Assembly: GCF_003473485.1 (NCBI RefSeq)
Contig: NC_053045.1
Location: 46,170,494-46,234,493 of the forward strand
Reading direction: 5' to 3'
Length of the DNA: 64,000 nt
From: Medicago truncatula
Lineage: Eukaryota > Streptophyta > Magnoliopsida > Fabales > Fabaceae
The position numbers were made by a program, and so were the translations under genes. The notes beneath the pieces were generated by a model. It made no database searches. It saw nothing but the letters and a program-made list of their open reading frames with translations, and was not told the DNA's origin. The stretch's first letter is position 1; every line of letters begins with the position of its first letter. Positions 54,209-64,000 of this stretch are shown here, in pieces.

Positions 54209-56095
54209 CTAGACCAACGGGACATAGCCTTGCTCTTGCAAAACTGCTGTCAATGAATTTAAACCAGCATAGATAAAATCAGTTTGGGGATGGGTCCTAT
54301 CACCCGTTAGAAATACATGCACACCATTCATGAGTTCAATCCAGCTACAACCTGGTCTCTTTTTCACATTTTGTTGCCTCATTGTATGTCTCAACTCAGA
54401 TACTTGTTCGTATCGACCAACTACTCCATAAACATTTGACATCAACACATAATTTCCACAATGACCTGGCTCAAGTTCAATCACCTTACTTGCTGCAATC
54501 TCAGCCAAATCTGTATCTTTGTAGATACGGCATGCTGCTAGCAAAGCCCTCCATCCGACAGGATCAGCTTTAAAGGGCATTGTTAGCATTAAATCATAAG
54601 CCTCCACGAGCTTCCCTGCTCTACAAAGCATGTCAATCACACATGTGTAGTGTTCAACGGATGGCGGTACCCCATATTTTGAATCCATTTCAGCTAAAAA
54701 TTCGAGCCCTTCCTTCACCATGCCAGCATGGCTACATGCAGACAATAATCCAACAAAACTGATTTCATTCGGTACCAATTGAGCTTGACGCATACGAGTA
54801 AACGTATCTAATGCCTCATCACCATAACCATGCATTCCATAACCAGTGATCATGATGTTCCATGAGGCCACATCCTTCTCTGTCATGTTATCAAAAACCA
54901 TGCGAGCATCTCTCATACTTCCGCATTTTGCATACATGTCCATCAAAGCATTGTTCAATAGAACATCATCAAAGTCATTGTTTCTTCCTTCCTTACCCAA
55001 CCCATTTACTATCATATACCCATGTATCTCTCTACCATGCATCAAGGCTGCTAGATGAGTGCAAGCCGGAAGTACTGTTGTAACTGTAACCAAATCAGGC
55101 TGAACCTTATTGCCAAGCATCCTATCAAAAAGCTTCAAAGTTCCGTAATGATCACCACACCGTTGATGAACTGATATGATCGAATTCCATGAAAACATAT
55201 CCTTCTCATCCATAACCTCAAATACATTCAAAGCATCACTAGCACATTTGCATTTCCCATACATATCAATCAGTGCATTCAAAACAACAACACTGGAATG
55301 ATAACCCATTTTCGTCAAAAATCCATGAACAGCCTGTCCGTTGTCAAAGTCTCCTATCACAGAATATATCGACAAAACACCGGTAACCGTATATCTACAA
55401 GGAACCACCCCATTTTCCACCATCCTCCTGAACATCCCCAAAGCCTCCTCAAAGCACCCAATCTGTGCATATCCATTAACCATCGAATTCCAAAGCACAA
55501 CATCTCTAACAGGCAATTCCTCAAACACCTCATGTGCATCCACAACCAACCAAAATTTCAAATAAGTAGTAACCAAAGCACTTCCAACAAAAACATCCAA
55601 TTCCAACCCAAATTTAAACAACAATCCATGAATCTTCTTAACCTCAAAAACATCTCCAGCATCACCACAAGCTCTGATCACACACGGGAACGTGAATTTA
55701 TCAGGAATAACAACACCCAGAAGGCGCATTTGCTTGTAAAGACCAAACGAGTGTTGAGAGAGTCCGTTTGAAACGAATCCAGCAATGATTGCATTGTAAG
55801 CGAATACATTTTTGTCATGATGGGTTGGGTAGTTGAAAACTTTGAGAGCATAGTTGATGAGGGTGCATTTGGAGTACATATTGATGATGCTGGTGATGGC
55901 GAGTGGGGATGCAAAGAAACCATTTTTGAGCAAATGGGTGTGGAGTTGTTTGCCTTTGGTGAGGTTTGTGGTTTGTGCACATTGTTGAAGGGATGTAATG
56001 CATGTTCCTATGTCGTATGAGGCTGAGTAACAGTGAAACGAGCGAATCTGTTGTTGTTTTGGGAGGACAAGTCTTGAGATTGTTGTCCCATTCAT
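54209..56095 (-). CDS. Pentatricopeptide repeat protein, PLS class with E domain (At3g14730/REME1-like)
   Basis: A single uninterrupted 628 aa frame, intronless as is usual for the family. The first about 30 residues (MNGTTISRLVLPKQQQIRSF...) are basic and hydroxylated, as in a mitochondrial presequence. Then come tandem P, L and S repeats, seen as repeated DV--WN-M--GY, F-WN-II and N-L-DMY-KC blocks (for example VVLNALIDMYGKCKCASDAL and ASWNIMITGYGMHGYGDEAL). The C-terminus is an E/E+ region: GNYVLMSNVYGVVGRYEQVS, then KKRPGCSWIELMNGVHVFLT. It ends at GYVPLV with no DYW deaminase domain. Such proteins bind organelle RNA one base per repeat and recruit the editing machinery. VKKIHGLLFKFG and HGREIHGYMIVNGL match what I remember of Arabidopsis At3g14730 (REME1, mitochondrial C-to-U editing). 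Orthology is not proved here. Confidence 0.95.
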   Translation of the reverse strand: MNGTTISRLVLPKQQQIRSFHCYSASYDIGTCITSLQQCAQTTNLTKGKQLHTHLLKNGFFASPLAITSIINMYSKCTLINYALKVFNYPTHHDKNVFAYNAIIAGFVSNGLSQHSFGLYKQMRLLGVVIPDKFTFPCVIRACGDAGDVFEVKKIHGLLFKFGLELDVFVGSALVTTYLKFWLVVDAHEVFEELPVRDVVLWNSMVNGYAQIGCFEEALGMFRRMVENGVVPCRYTVTGVLSIYSVIGDFDNGQAVHGFLTKMGYHSSVVVLNALIDMYGKCKCASDALNVFEVMDEKDMFSWNSIISVHQRCGDHYGTLKLFDRMLGNKVQPDLVTVTTVLPACTHLAALMHGREIHGYMIVNGLGKEGRNNDFDDVLLNNALMDMYAKCGSMRDARMVFDNMTEKDVASWNIMITGYGMHGYGDEALDTFTRMRQAQLVPNEISFVGLLSACSHAGMVKEGLEFLAEMDSKYGVPPSVEHYTCVIDMLCRAGKLVEAYDLMLTMPFKADPVGWRALLAACRIYKDTDLAEIAASKVIELEPGHCGNYVLMSNVYGVVGRYEQVSELRHTMRQQNVKKRPGCSWIELMNGVHVFLTGDRTHPQTDFIYAGLNSLTAVLQEQGYVPLV

Positions 56096-57822
56096 TTATG
56101 TGCTTGCTTTCTTAGAGCATCAATTATTATCGACATCAATATATATATATATATGGCTTAAACAGGAAATTTACCAATGCAAAGAATAAAATGTTACACC
56201 CCTCAAAATACCCTAAGCTTGAATAGAGCTTGGGTAAAAGTACTTGATTGAGTTTATGTAAAGGCAAATGAATTGATTTTCGTGAGGTTGTGTAACATTT
56301 AGAAAGTCAGAATTTATATGCATTATGGAATGGATTTTTGCGAGTTTACAAAAATGTACTTGAATTGACTTCATGTACAATCCTTACAAAAACAACGCAC
56401 AAATTATTTTTTAGAGAATGCTAATAGAAGATACTATACAAGTTTCGTTAACCTTTGACAAGTTTTGAAGAAGAAAGTTGAAAAACGAATAATTTTTTTT
56501 TAAAATTAAGTGAGACAAATGGAATTTTAGAAATTATAGCTATTTAATTTTTGATTGAGAGGTGACGGGAAATTAAGGGGTGTAACTATGATAAAGTTTT
56601 GACAAAAATTTTGAAATTAAAAATGTTTGGTGAACTATATAAAGCGTATAACATATACATCTTAAAAGAAAAAAATTATGAGAGAAAGCAATGCGATAAG
56701 AAGAGAAAAGTAAATGTAAGATGAGGAGTTGAATAGATGTCACATATTATGATGGGGGTGCTCTCTTGGCTGACTGTGTGCTACACAGATAGGGATTGCC
56801 ATTTGTCATAATCGAGATTACACGAATGGGATTGCTTAATAGCAGTGAATATCTTCATTGGTTTTAGTAGCCATAACTTACATGTTCGTGCTTCAACCAT
56901 TCTCTAAATCTTTGAGGCCTTACATTAAGAAGATAATTTTACTTTGGCGCATATTTTGCATGACCAAAATACGTGTGCAAATTTTATAGCTAAAGAAAGG
57001 CTTCCATTTAAATTTTTCTGTTATTTGGAACCGTCCCCACAAGACATGAAGTCATTCCCCCCTAAAGACAAGCTTGGAACTTAGGTTCCCTTTAGTTATC
57101 CTTTTTCTCTTTTTTTCCTTTTGTTATTGGTAACCCTATCAAAAAAAGACTTTAATTAAACGAGACTAAACAGACAAAAATATAGCTTAGGCATATATAT
57201 TTGGGTGACAAAGGAAGAAAGCCACATGTGATATTATGGTTGGCCAATATCACCAACCACAATGTCAGGTAAGTGCTACATGCACTCTAGGTTGCTTTGA
57301 GATTTAGAAAGAGACAAACATGGCATTGCATCCGGCGTTATGGGAGAATGCAGCGTGCTTGCACATTGCAACTTGCAAGTCAAGTAAGTCAAACAAACAA
57401 ACACATATAAATGATCAACCACTCTAGTTAGTCAACGAGATCAACGGTGGGGAACCTTCACCTGACCACAACAATAAGGTGAGAGATGACATGGCAAAGT
57501 AGGATCTAGACTTCACTCACACTCTCCTCTCAAGTAAGTACCCACCAGCACCGTTAAATAAATTTTTGTCTCTCTCTCTTCACGGTTCCGATAAATTAAA
57601 TTAATTAAATAAAAAAATTGGATTCCTTTATTTTATGCTAATTGGATTCTTTCTTTCACAAGCAAAGAAAAATTATCTTCTATATATAATTATAAAATAT
57701 TAATAAATATCCCCATGCGGGATGCGGCAGAAACGGATTTTTGCCTCTCTAACTGAACCCAAAGACGAACAAAGAAGAAGAAGAAGAAAGAGCTGTTCCT
57801 TTTTCTTCTTCAAATTGAAAAA
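56096..57822. promoter_or_regulatory. Divergent promoter region between the PPR and SS4 genes
   Basis: The PPR gene (minus) and SS4 (plus) start at either end of this 1.73 kb. An (AT)n run at 56139-56155 lies about 45 bp upstream of the PPR start. An inverted GTTACACCCCT (from 56193) and AGGGGTGTAAC (ending 56585) may mark an old TIR element. The right part has CT-rich leader sequence and a TATA box for SS4. No gene seen. Confidence 0.5.
57681..57689 (+). promoter_or_regulatory. Probable TATA box of SS4
   Basis: TATATATAA lies 142 bp before the SS4 start codon, followed by a purine-rich (AAG)n leader. Confidence 0.45.
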
Positions 57823-60800
57823 ATGGCTTCGAAGCTAGCAACATGTTTTGTATGCTGCAATTTGAGCAGCGGCTTCAACAACTGTAACAATAATTATAAT
57901 CAGCCTACCCGCCGCGTAATGTGCTCTCCATTTCCATCTTCCTGCAAAATCCGACACCTCCGTATTCTCAGGTAATTTACCTATCAATCAATATTCCCAT
58001 TTTCCATTATTATTAATCTGTTAATCAATTTTGTTTGTCTACAGTTCTCAGCAGCAGAAAAGACAATATCACAAGAAAACATCATCATCATCATCATCAT
58101 CACAACCATCTTCCATTGATGGAGGAAGAACTATCGATCCGAAATCTAATCATGATCATTCTCCACACAATTCCACACCATCGGTATCCTCTTCAAACTC
58201 ACCTTGCAATTTATCATAAATGCTACCTCGGATAGATAGATACTTAGTTTGATTAAGTGCTTATGCTTTTGTATTACCTCATTTTTCAATTCAAGACTAA
58301 ATCCTGCAGCTCGCTACTTTCTTTAGATTATTCCAATGACTTCTTAAAATTAGAGAGAGCATACTGAAACAACTTATGAAATGTTCATAAATCGCTTTTA
58401 GCTTAGTTCCAAGATATCTAATCAAAATAGTTTGACTTTATTGTTATAGAAAGAGCTTACACATAAGAACTTATTTGATGAGCGCTTATGCTATAAACAC
58501 TTAGTTAAGCTGTTTGTTCAAACTATGTCTTAAGGTGAAAACAACTCATGAGTCATGACATATCATAGTAAGTTTCATTCTTGTGTTTTGCCAAACACTT
58601 AAAAGTGTTTATGTAATAAGATAATTATTAAATAAACGCTTCTGAACACTTTCGTAGAATGGATAAATTTAGCTCTTCAATATGATTCAAGAGGTTAAAA
58701 AGTTGGCTTTTAGTGCCATTAACTAATTATTCAATTATGAAATAGGCCTTGAATGTAAACGGAGCAGAGCAGGCTGAACAGTTGTCTGGTGGTCAATTGG
58801 AAGATTTGTTATCCATGATAAAAAATGCAGAGAAAAGTAAGATCTTCTTCTGGAGTACTTGTATGTTTCCTTTTTAAATGTATATATTTTCTGTTAAATG
58901 TCTTGTCACCTGTTATTAAGAATTGTATGTTTTTCTTCCAGACATCCTTCTTATAAATCAGGCTAGAGTTCGTGCACTTGAAGATCTTCAAAAGGTTCTT
59001 GCCGAAAAGAAAGCGTTACAAGCAGAAGTTAACGACTTAGAGATGAGGTTGGCTGAGACTGATGCGCGGATTGAAGTTGCTGACCAGGAAAAGACGCATG
59101 TGGAACTCATGGAGGGCCAGTTGGAGAAACTGCGTAATGAGTTGGCTGAAAAGGGTAGTACTGAAGAAAGCAATGCTGAATTGCATGACCTTCATAATGA
59201 TAGGATCCATTCCCTTACTGAGGAGCTTAATTCGGTAAGAGAAGAAAATGCCTCTCTGAAGAATGCCATAGAATCATTTAAAATACAGCTCAATGATGTC
59301 AAGAACAATGATGAACGTTTAGTGGTATTGGAAAAGGAGCGCTTATATTTGGAATCAACCCTAAAAGACTTGGAATCAAAACTGTCAATATCTCCGGAAG
59401 ATGTATCTGAACTGTCCACACTTAGAGTTGAATGCAAGCATTTATCAGATAAGGTTGAAAACTTGCAATTATTGCTAGATAAAGCAACGGAACAAGCCAA
59501 CCAAGCCGTTATAGTGCTTGAAGAAAACCAGGATCTTCAAAGGAAGGTTGATAAATTGGAAACATCCCTTGAAGAAGCTAACGTCTATAAGCTATCATCT
59601 GATAAACTGCTGAAGTATAATGAACTAATGCAGCAAAAGATAAAACTACTGGAGAACAGCCTGCAAAAATCAGATGAAGATATAAACTCTTATATTCAGT
59701 TGTATCAACAGTCAGTGAACGAATTTCAAGATACACTCGATATTCTTAAAAAAGAAAGCAAGAGAAAGACGCTGGATGAACCAGTGGAAGATATGCCATG
59801 GGAATTCTGGAGTCAATTGTTGCTTCTAATTGATGGCTGGACACTTGAAAAGAAGATAGCAGTAGATGACGCAAAGCTTTTGAGAGAAAAGGTGTGGAAA
59901 AAAGACAAGAGTATTAGTGATGTATATATGGCTTGCAAAGGTCAAAATGAAGACGGGGCTATATCTGCATTTCTTGGCCTTACATCGTCTGCAACGAGGT
60001 ATTAAATTCTAATTGTGTGTTGCATTTTATATATCTTCCATTATCTTATGCATCCCTTACTTTTTATCTTTAGTCCAGGATTATATGTGATTCATATTGC
60101 AGCAGAGATGGCACCAGTGGCTAAGGTGAATTCATTGTTTCCATATCCCTGTTTTTCTCTGTTATGAACTCATTTTATCTTATCCCTGATGTTTCTAATT
60201 CTTTCAACATGATCTTATCCCTTCACCTACAATCTGTACTTTTACTGTATAACTAACACCCACTTAAATGATGCTAAAGAGGCATGTCAGAAGCACCTTA
60301 CTCTGTAAATAAGGGGGATACTAGGTGTGAGTTTTGAATTGAACTAAATTTTCAAACATCGTTAAAACACGGTCTCTTGTATCGTTTTTTCTCCCTCGTG
60401 CCAATTTTTGAAATCTTTTTAGGAAATAAGTAGCATGTGGTTAAAAGTCAGACACTTGTACTGTTCATAACCATTACGAATGGGAGTTGTTCTAATCGTA
60501 ACATCCCAATTTTTTGACAGTGGGCCTTTGCTTGAATATGTCAAAAAATATTATAGTATGTTGACCCTATCTTAGATTGTCTCCTAAAATTAGTTTCCAT
60601 AATTCCTTAAACATCATTATTTGTATCGTTGTTTAATTAAGATTAGGAGTTTAGTATTAGTATAAATAAGGATCACTGCTTTGTCTTGTGCAATAACACC
60701 CAATATATCATTTATGCCATATCGATATAATTTTATTATCGAGTATACCTTTTCCTCCCTTTATACCTAAAAGAATAAATATTTTATAACTTTTGCATGG

Positions 60801-63773
60801 TATTAAAGTTGTATCGTTCTCCATGATATGTCCTGTCATCATTCTACTGTCGAGTTCCCAAAACTCTAGAACACTGCGGTAAAAATGACTAGTACCATAC
60901 CTTTCCATATTGTTCTTCCAAGGATGGTGCATGATCTTCTGCTTTCAATTAATCTGTTTTTCTTATTACTTACTGATATTTAGATTGAGTTGTTTCTGTA
61001 ACAGGTTGGTGGCTTGGGGGATGTTGTCTGTGGTCTAAGTAAAGCATTGCAAAAGAAGGGACACCTTGTTGAAATCGTACTTCCCAAATATGACTGCATG
61101 CAATATGACCGCATTGGTGATTTGAGAGTATGCTATTTATTGAGTAAAGAGTCAAAGATGTTGAGTATTGGTGTTTGGTATCTTCAACAACTTGTGATAA
61201 TTTGATTATCCTTGCAGGCTTTGGATGTGGTAATAGAGTCATACTTTGATGGTCAATTATTCAAAAATAAAATCTGGGTTGGCACTGTTGAAGGTCAATA
61301 GTTAAATATTTCCGTTTAAGTTGAATGTCTTTATATATGGTTTACTAACTTCACTTTACTTATGCAGGCCTTCCTGTTTATTTCATTGAGCCCCATCATC
61401 CTGATAAGTTCTTTTGGAGAGGAGACTTTTATGGCGAGCGTGATGATTTTAGAAGATTTTCATATTTTAGCCGTGTAGCACTTGAGTTTCTTCTTCAAGC
61501 TGGCAAGAAGCCAGATATCATTCATTGTCATGATTGGCAGACAGCATTTGTTGTATGACCTCTTAATTCGTTTTTTACCAAACTTTTGCTCTTTGAGTAA
61601 CTTACAGACTAAACTTTATTATGCTACTTTGCCAGGCTCCTTTATACTGGGACATATATGCCCCAAAAGGATTAAATTCAGCTAGGATATGCTTTACATG
61701 CCACAACTTTGAGTACCAAGGGACTGCAGCAGCTTCAGAGTTGGAATCATGTGGTCTTGATAGCCACCATCTAAACAGACCAGATAGAATGCAGGACAAC
61801 TCAGCACATGATAGAGTCAATTCTGTCAAGGTATACTAATATGATGATTATCTATTCTGCCATTTATGAGCAAATATAACAAAAAAGTAATAGTTTACCT
61901 TCCAATGTTTTAGGGTGGAGTTGTGTACTCAAACATTGTAACAACAGTTTCCCCTACTTACGCCCAAGAAGTGAGAACTGCGGAGGTATTGTTCATTTCT
62001 TGCTCTTATGCATATTAGGTATTTTTTGGTTTATCAAAATATCAATTTTTTAATTCATGTAATAATAAAGCAAGCAGCACACATAACAGAACCAGCACAA
62101 GGTCAACTTTGAATAACAACTTTCCCTATAATTGCATCTATGCTGACTAGATTGCATCTATCTGAATGGTTATAGATCTATAACCATTCAGATACCTTCA
62201 TCTAAAACGGAGAATTTTTCCTTGACACAGTATTTGGCTTTTGAGTCCTTATGACCAAGTGTTGAAGAATTTGATGCATAATACTTCTTGCTTTTTGATT
62301 GAACTATAATTCTAGCAGAGTTTCTTTCGAGTGGGCTTATGCTTTGTCCATTCTTTAAGCCAAATAGATTTCAAGTTAGTGATTTGTTATAGATCTAAAA
62401 CCATTCATGTGCTTTTACTAATAGCATAAGCTTGTTGAAGATTTGATTCTTAAGAATAGACAAAGGTTTTGTTTCTAATAATAAATGGAAGACTATTGCA
62501 TATATTTTTGTACTAGCTATTTGGCATTTGACATTGTTACGCGCAATATAAGGGTACCAGGAGTCCAATTTGATGTGCAAGTCGACATAGGCCGGAATGA
62601 ATTTGTTATTGATCTTTGAATTTGACAGTATATCTTGTACAGAAAAAATAATGGAGAATCACACATAATTCATGATAAATGCTTGAAGTTTGGACTATTT
62701 TATGAGCTCTCTTTACAACGTTTCAATTTGAAAAGTGGGTCTCATGAATGATATTATTGTACAAAATGCAGGGAGGTAAAGGCCTCCATTCAACCCTCTC
62801 TACCCACTCCAAAAAGTTCATCGGTGTTCTTAATGGTATTGACACTGATATATGGAATCCTGCTACTGATCCATTTCTTGAAGTCCAGTACAGTGCAAAT
62901 GATCTTCAAGGGAAAGCAGAGAATAAGGAAGCCTTGAGAAAGAATCTAGGTCTTTCTTCTGCAGATGTTAAGAGGCCGTTGGTAATTATATAATTCTTAT
63001 TTCATAGGACAATTTGTTTGTTACAATATATTATAGTTTGCTCTTCACTCAGTTTTTTTTTTTGTTTGTTTTGAAATTGATGCTATATTTTATCTCATGA
63101 AAGATTCAAGCTTTGTCAATTTTCTTTCATTCCCCCAAAGTGCTACCAAAAAGCAGAGTGTGTGCGCATTTTTGGCCTATTGGACTTGAGATTTTGAGAC
63201 TTTAGATTGGTTCTAGACAAACCATATGGAGGTGGTCTCAGTCTATAGTTTTGTCTGAAACTTTCTAATGATAGTGAATAGTGCTGGTGGTTGCCAAAAA
63301 AAAGTCTGTGAATGTGTTGCGAGGGATGCCGTGATAGAGTTTGCAGGACTTCACCTCTGAAAAATGATAATCAATATTTACCTCCAGTCCAAATTTTAGG
63401 AATTTACATATTTCCAAAATATTATAAGTTCCTATATTCTATTCAATTAATTTTTGTATGTTGCTTTAAGGTCTCATTTGCTTCTTTGTTGGAAGACATC
63501 ATTTATATATATGGTTAAGTGATGTCTTAACTTGAAATTTCTAATTATTTGTCTCTCATTTAGCAATTAATCATTCCCGACTTATTCTAAGAAATTAGAA
63601 ATTAAGATGCTTTAATAGTATGATCTTTCTATTCTCTTCTATGATAGGTTGGCTGCATAACAAGGTTGGTTCCACAAAAAGGTGTTCATCTTATAAGACA
63701 TGCAATATATCTAACATTGGAGCTGGGAGGTCAATTTGTTCTACTTGGCTCAAGTCCAGTTCCACATATTCAG
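57823..63773 (+). CDS. SS4: Starch synthase 4 (granule initiation), 3' end outside the window
   Basis: Twelve exons (825 aa) are visible: 57823-57971, 58045-58183, 58746-58836, 58942-59998, 60074-60125, 61005-61127, 61218-61293, 61368-61552, 61636-61830, 61914-61985, 62772-62981 and 63648-63773. A donor at 63774 leads out of the window. The order is: plastid transit peptide (MASKLATCFVCCNLSS..., then a poly-Ser tract); long coiled coils at about 125-450, mostly in one 1 kb exon; then a GT5 glucosyltransferase. In the GT5 part K496-VGGLGD (497-502) binds ADP-glucose, HCHDW is at 615-619, NGID at 734-737 and TRLVPQKG at 788-795. The long coiled coil before GT5 separates SS4 from SS1-SS3 and GBSS. 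SS4 starts new starch granules in chloroplasts, and its coiled coils place it on thylakoids through partners such as PTST2 and fibrillins. The remaining 170 or so residues should lie downstream. Confidence 0.96.
60540..60800 (+). mobile_element. Degenerate Ty1/copia-type LTR in SS4 intron 5
   Basis: AAATTAGTTTCCATAATTCC, then a TTATTTGT stretch and AGTATAAATAAGGATCACTG (TATA-like), resembles the pieces at 12968-13210 and 15305-15485. GCATGGTATTAAAGTTG at about 60796 looks like a worn copia primer-binding site. The limits are approximate. Confidence 0.4.
62159..62194. repeat. Perfect 36 bp palindrome in SS4 intron 10
   Basis: TATCTGAATGGTTATAGA is followed directly by its exact complement, with no loop. 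A related stretch TATAGATCTAAAACCATTCA lies at about 62388-62407. Confidence 0.9.
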
Positions 63774-64000
63774 GTCATATTTTCGTTCCTTATAGCTGAA
63801 ACTTAGTGATATTATACTCCACTTTAGAATGGAGTCAGCTAAAACAGTATAACAGAAGAAAGTCAACTTAGAATAAATGTGGAATTCTTTCTCGGCACAA
63901 AAAAAAAAGTACTATCTTACATAGATTACGTTTCAGTTAACTATTACTATATATAACCAGAGGTCCCAGTGAATATTGTTATGAGAAAAAATAATGATAC

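Noticed and set aside
54382..56020. Several frames on the plus strand opposite the PPR gene, the longest 157 codons (55298-55771)
   Set aside because: They are shadows of the long PPR frame and have no family features.

Overview
The window is nuclear DNA of a flowering plant. It is AT-rich, its genes are split by GT-AG introns, and it holds many plant-type transposons. The proteins resemble those of dicots, and the style (Stowaway MITEs, hAT and Mutator MITEs, LINEs, short tRNA-derived SINEs) suggests a papilionoid legume such as Medicago or Trifolium. The species is an inference from remembered similarity, not a measured result.

Seven protein-coding genes are supported. From left to right they are: the 3' end of a mitochondrial phosphate carrier (PHT3;3/MPT1 type, +, 1-1927); PDCD5 (+, 4304-8848, seven coding exons, 129 aa); a two-pore K+ channel of the TPK3 type (+, 10710-17851, two exons around a 5.9 kb intron, 418 aa); a group IIc WRKY factor of the WRKY28/71/8 clade (+, 33193-34774, 338 aa); a REDUCED WALL ACETYLATION protein (+, 43639-50806, 16 coding exons, 543 aa); an intronless E-class PPR protein resembling At3g14730/REME1 (-, 54209-56095, 628 aa); and starch synthase 4 (+, from 57823, running off the right edge; 12 exons and 825 residues visible). 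I joined the exons by hand, and every junction keeps the reading frame. The genes are unrelated housekeeping, signalling and wall/starch genes, so I see no operon-like or cluster logic. The PPR and SS4 genes are divergent and share a 1.7 kb promoter interval.

The spaces between genes (17.9-33.2 kb, 34.8-43.6 kb, 50.8-54.2 kb) and the larger introns are transposon ground. Many elements could be delimited to the base from target-site duplications: a 549 bp solo LTR (CCTAT), two hAT MITEs (8 bp duplications), two Mutator-type MITEs (9 bp duplications), four Stowaway MITEs (TA), a 5'-truncated LINE (12 bp duplication), a tiny nested LINE tail carrying an RNase H remnant (9 bp) and an 84 bp SINE (9 bp).

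The least expected pattern is a set of about ten very small insertions. Each has a short direct duplication (8-17 bp) flanking only a few bases plus a poly(A) or poly(T) tract. They look like retro-insertions that kept little but their tail. I found no evidence for a new defence system, biosynthetic cluster or other novel multi-gene system.
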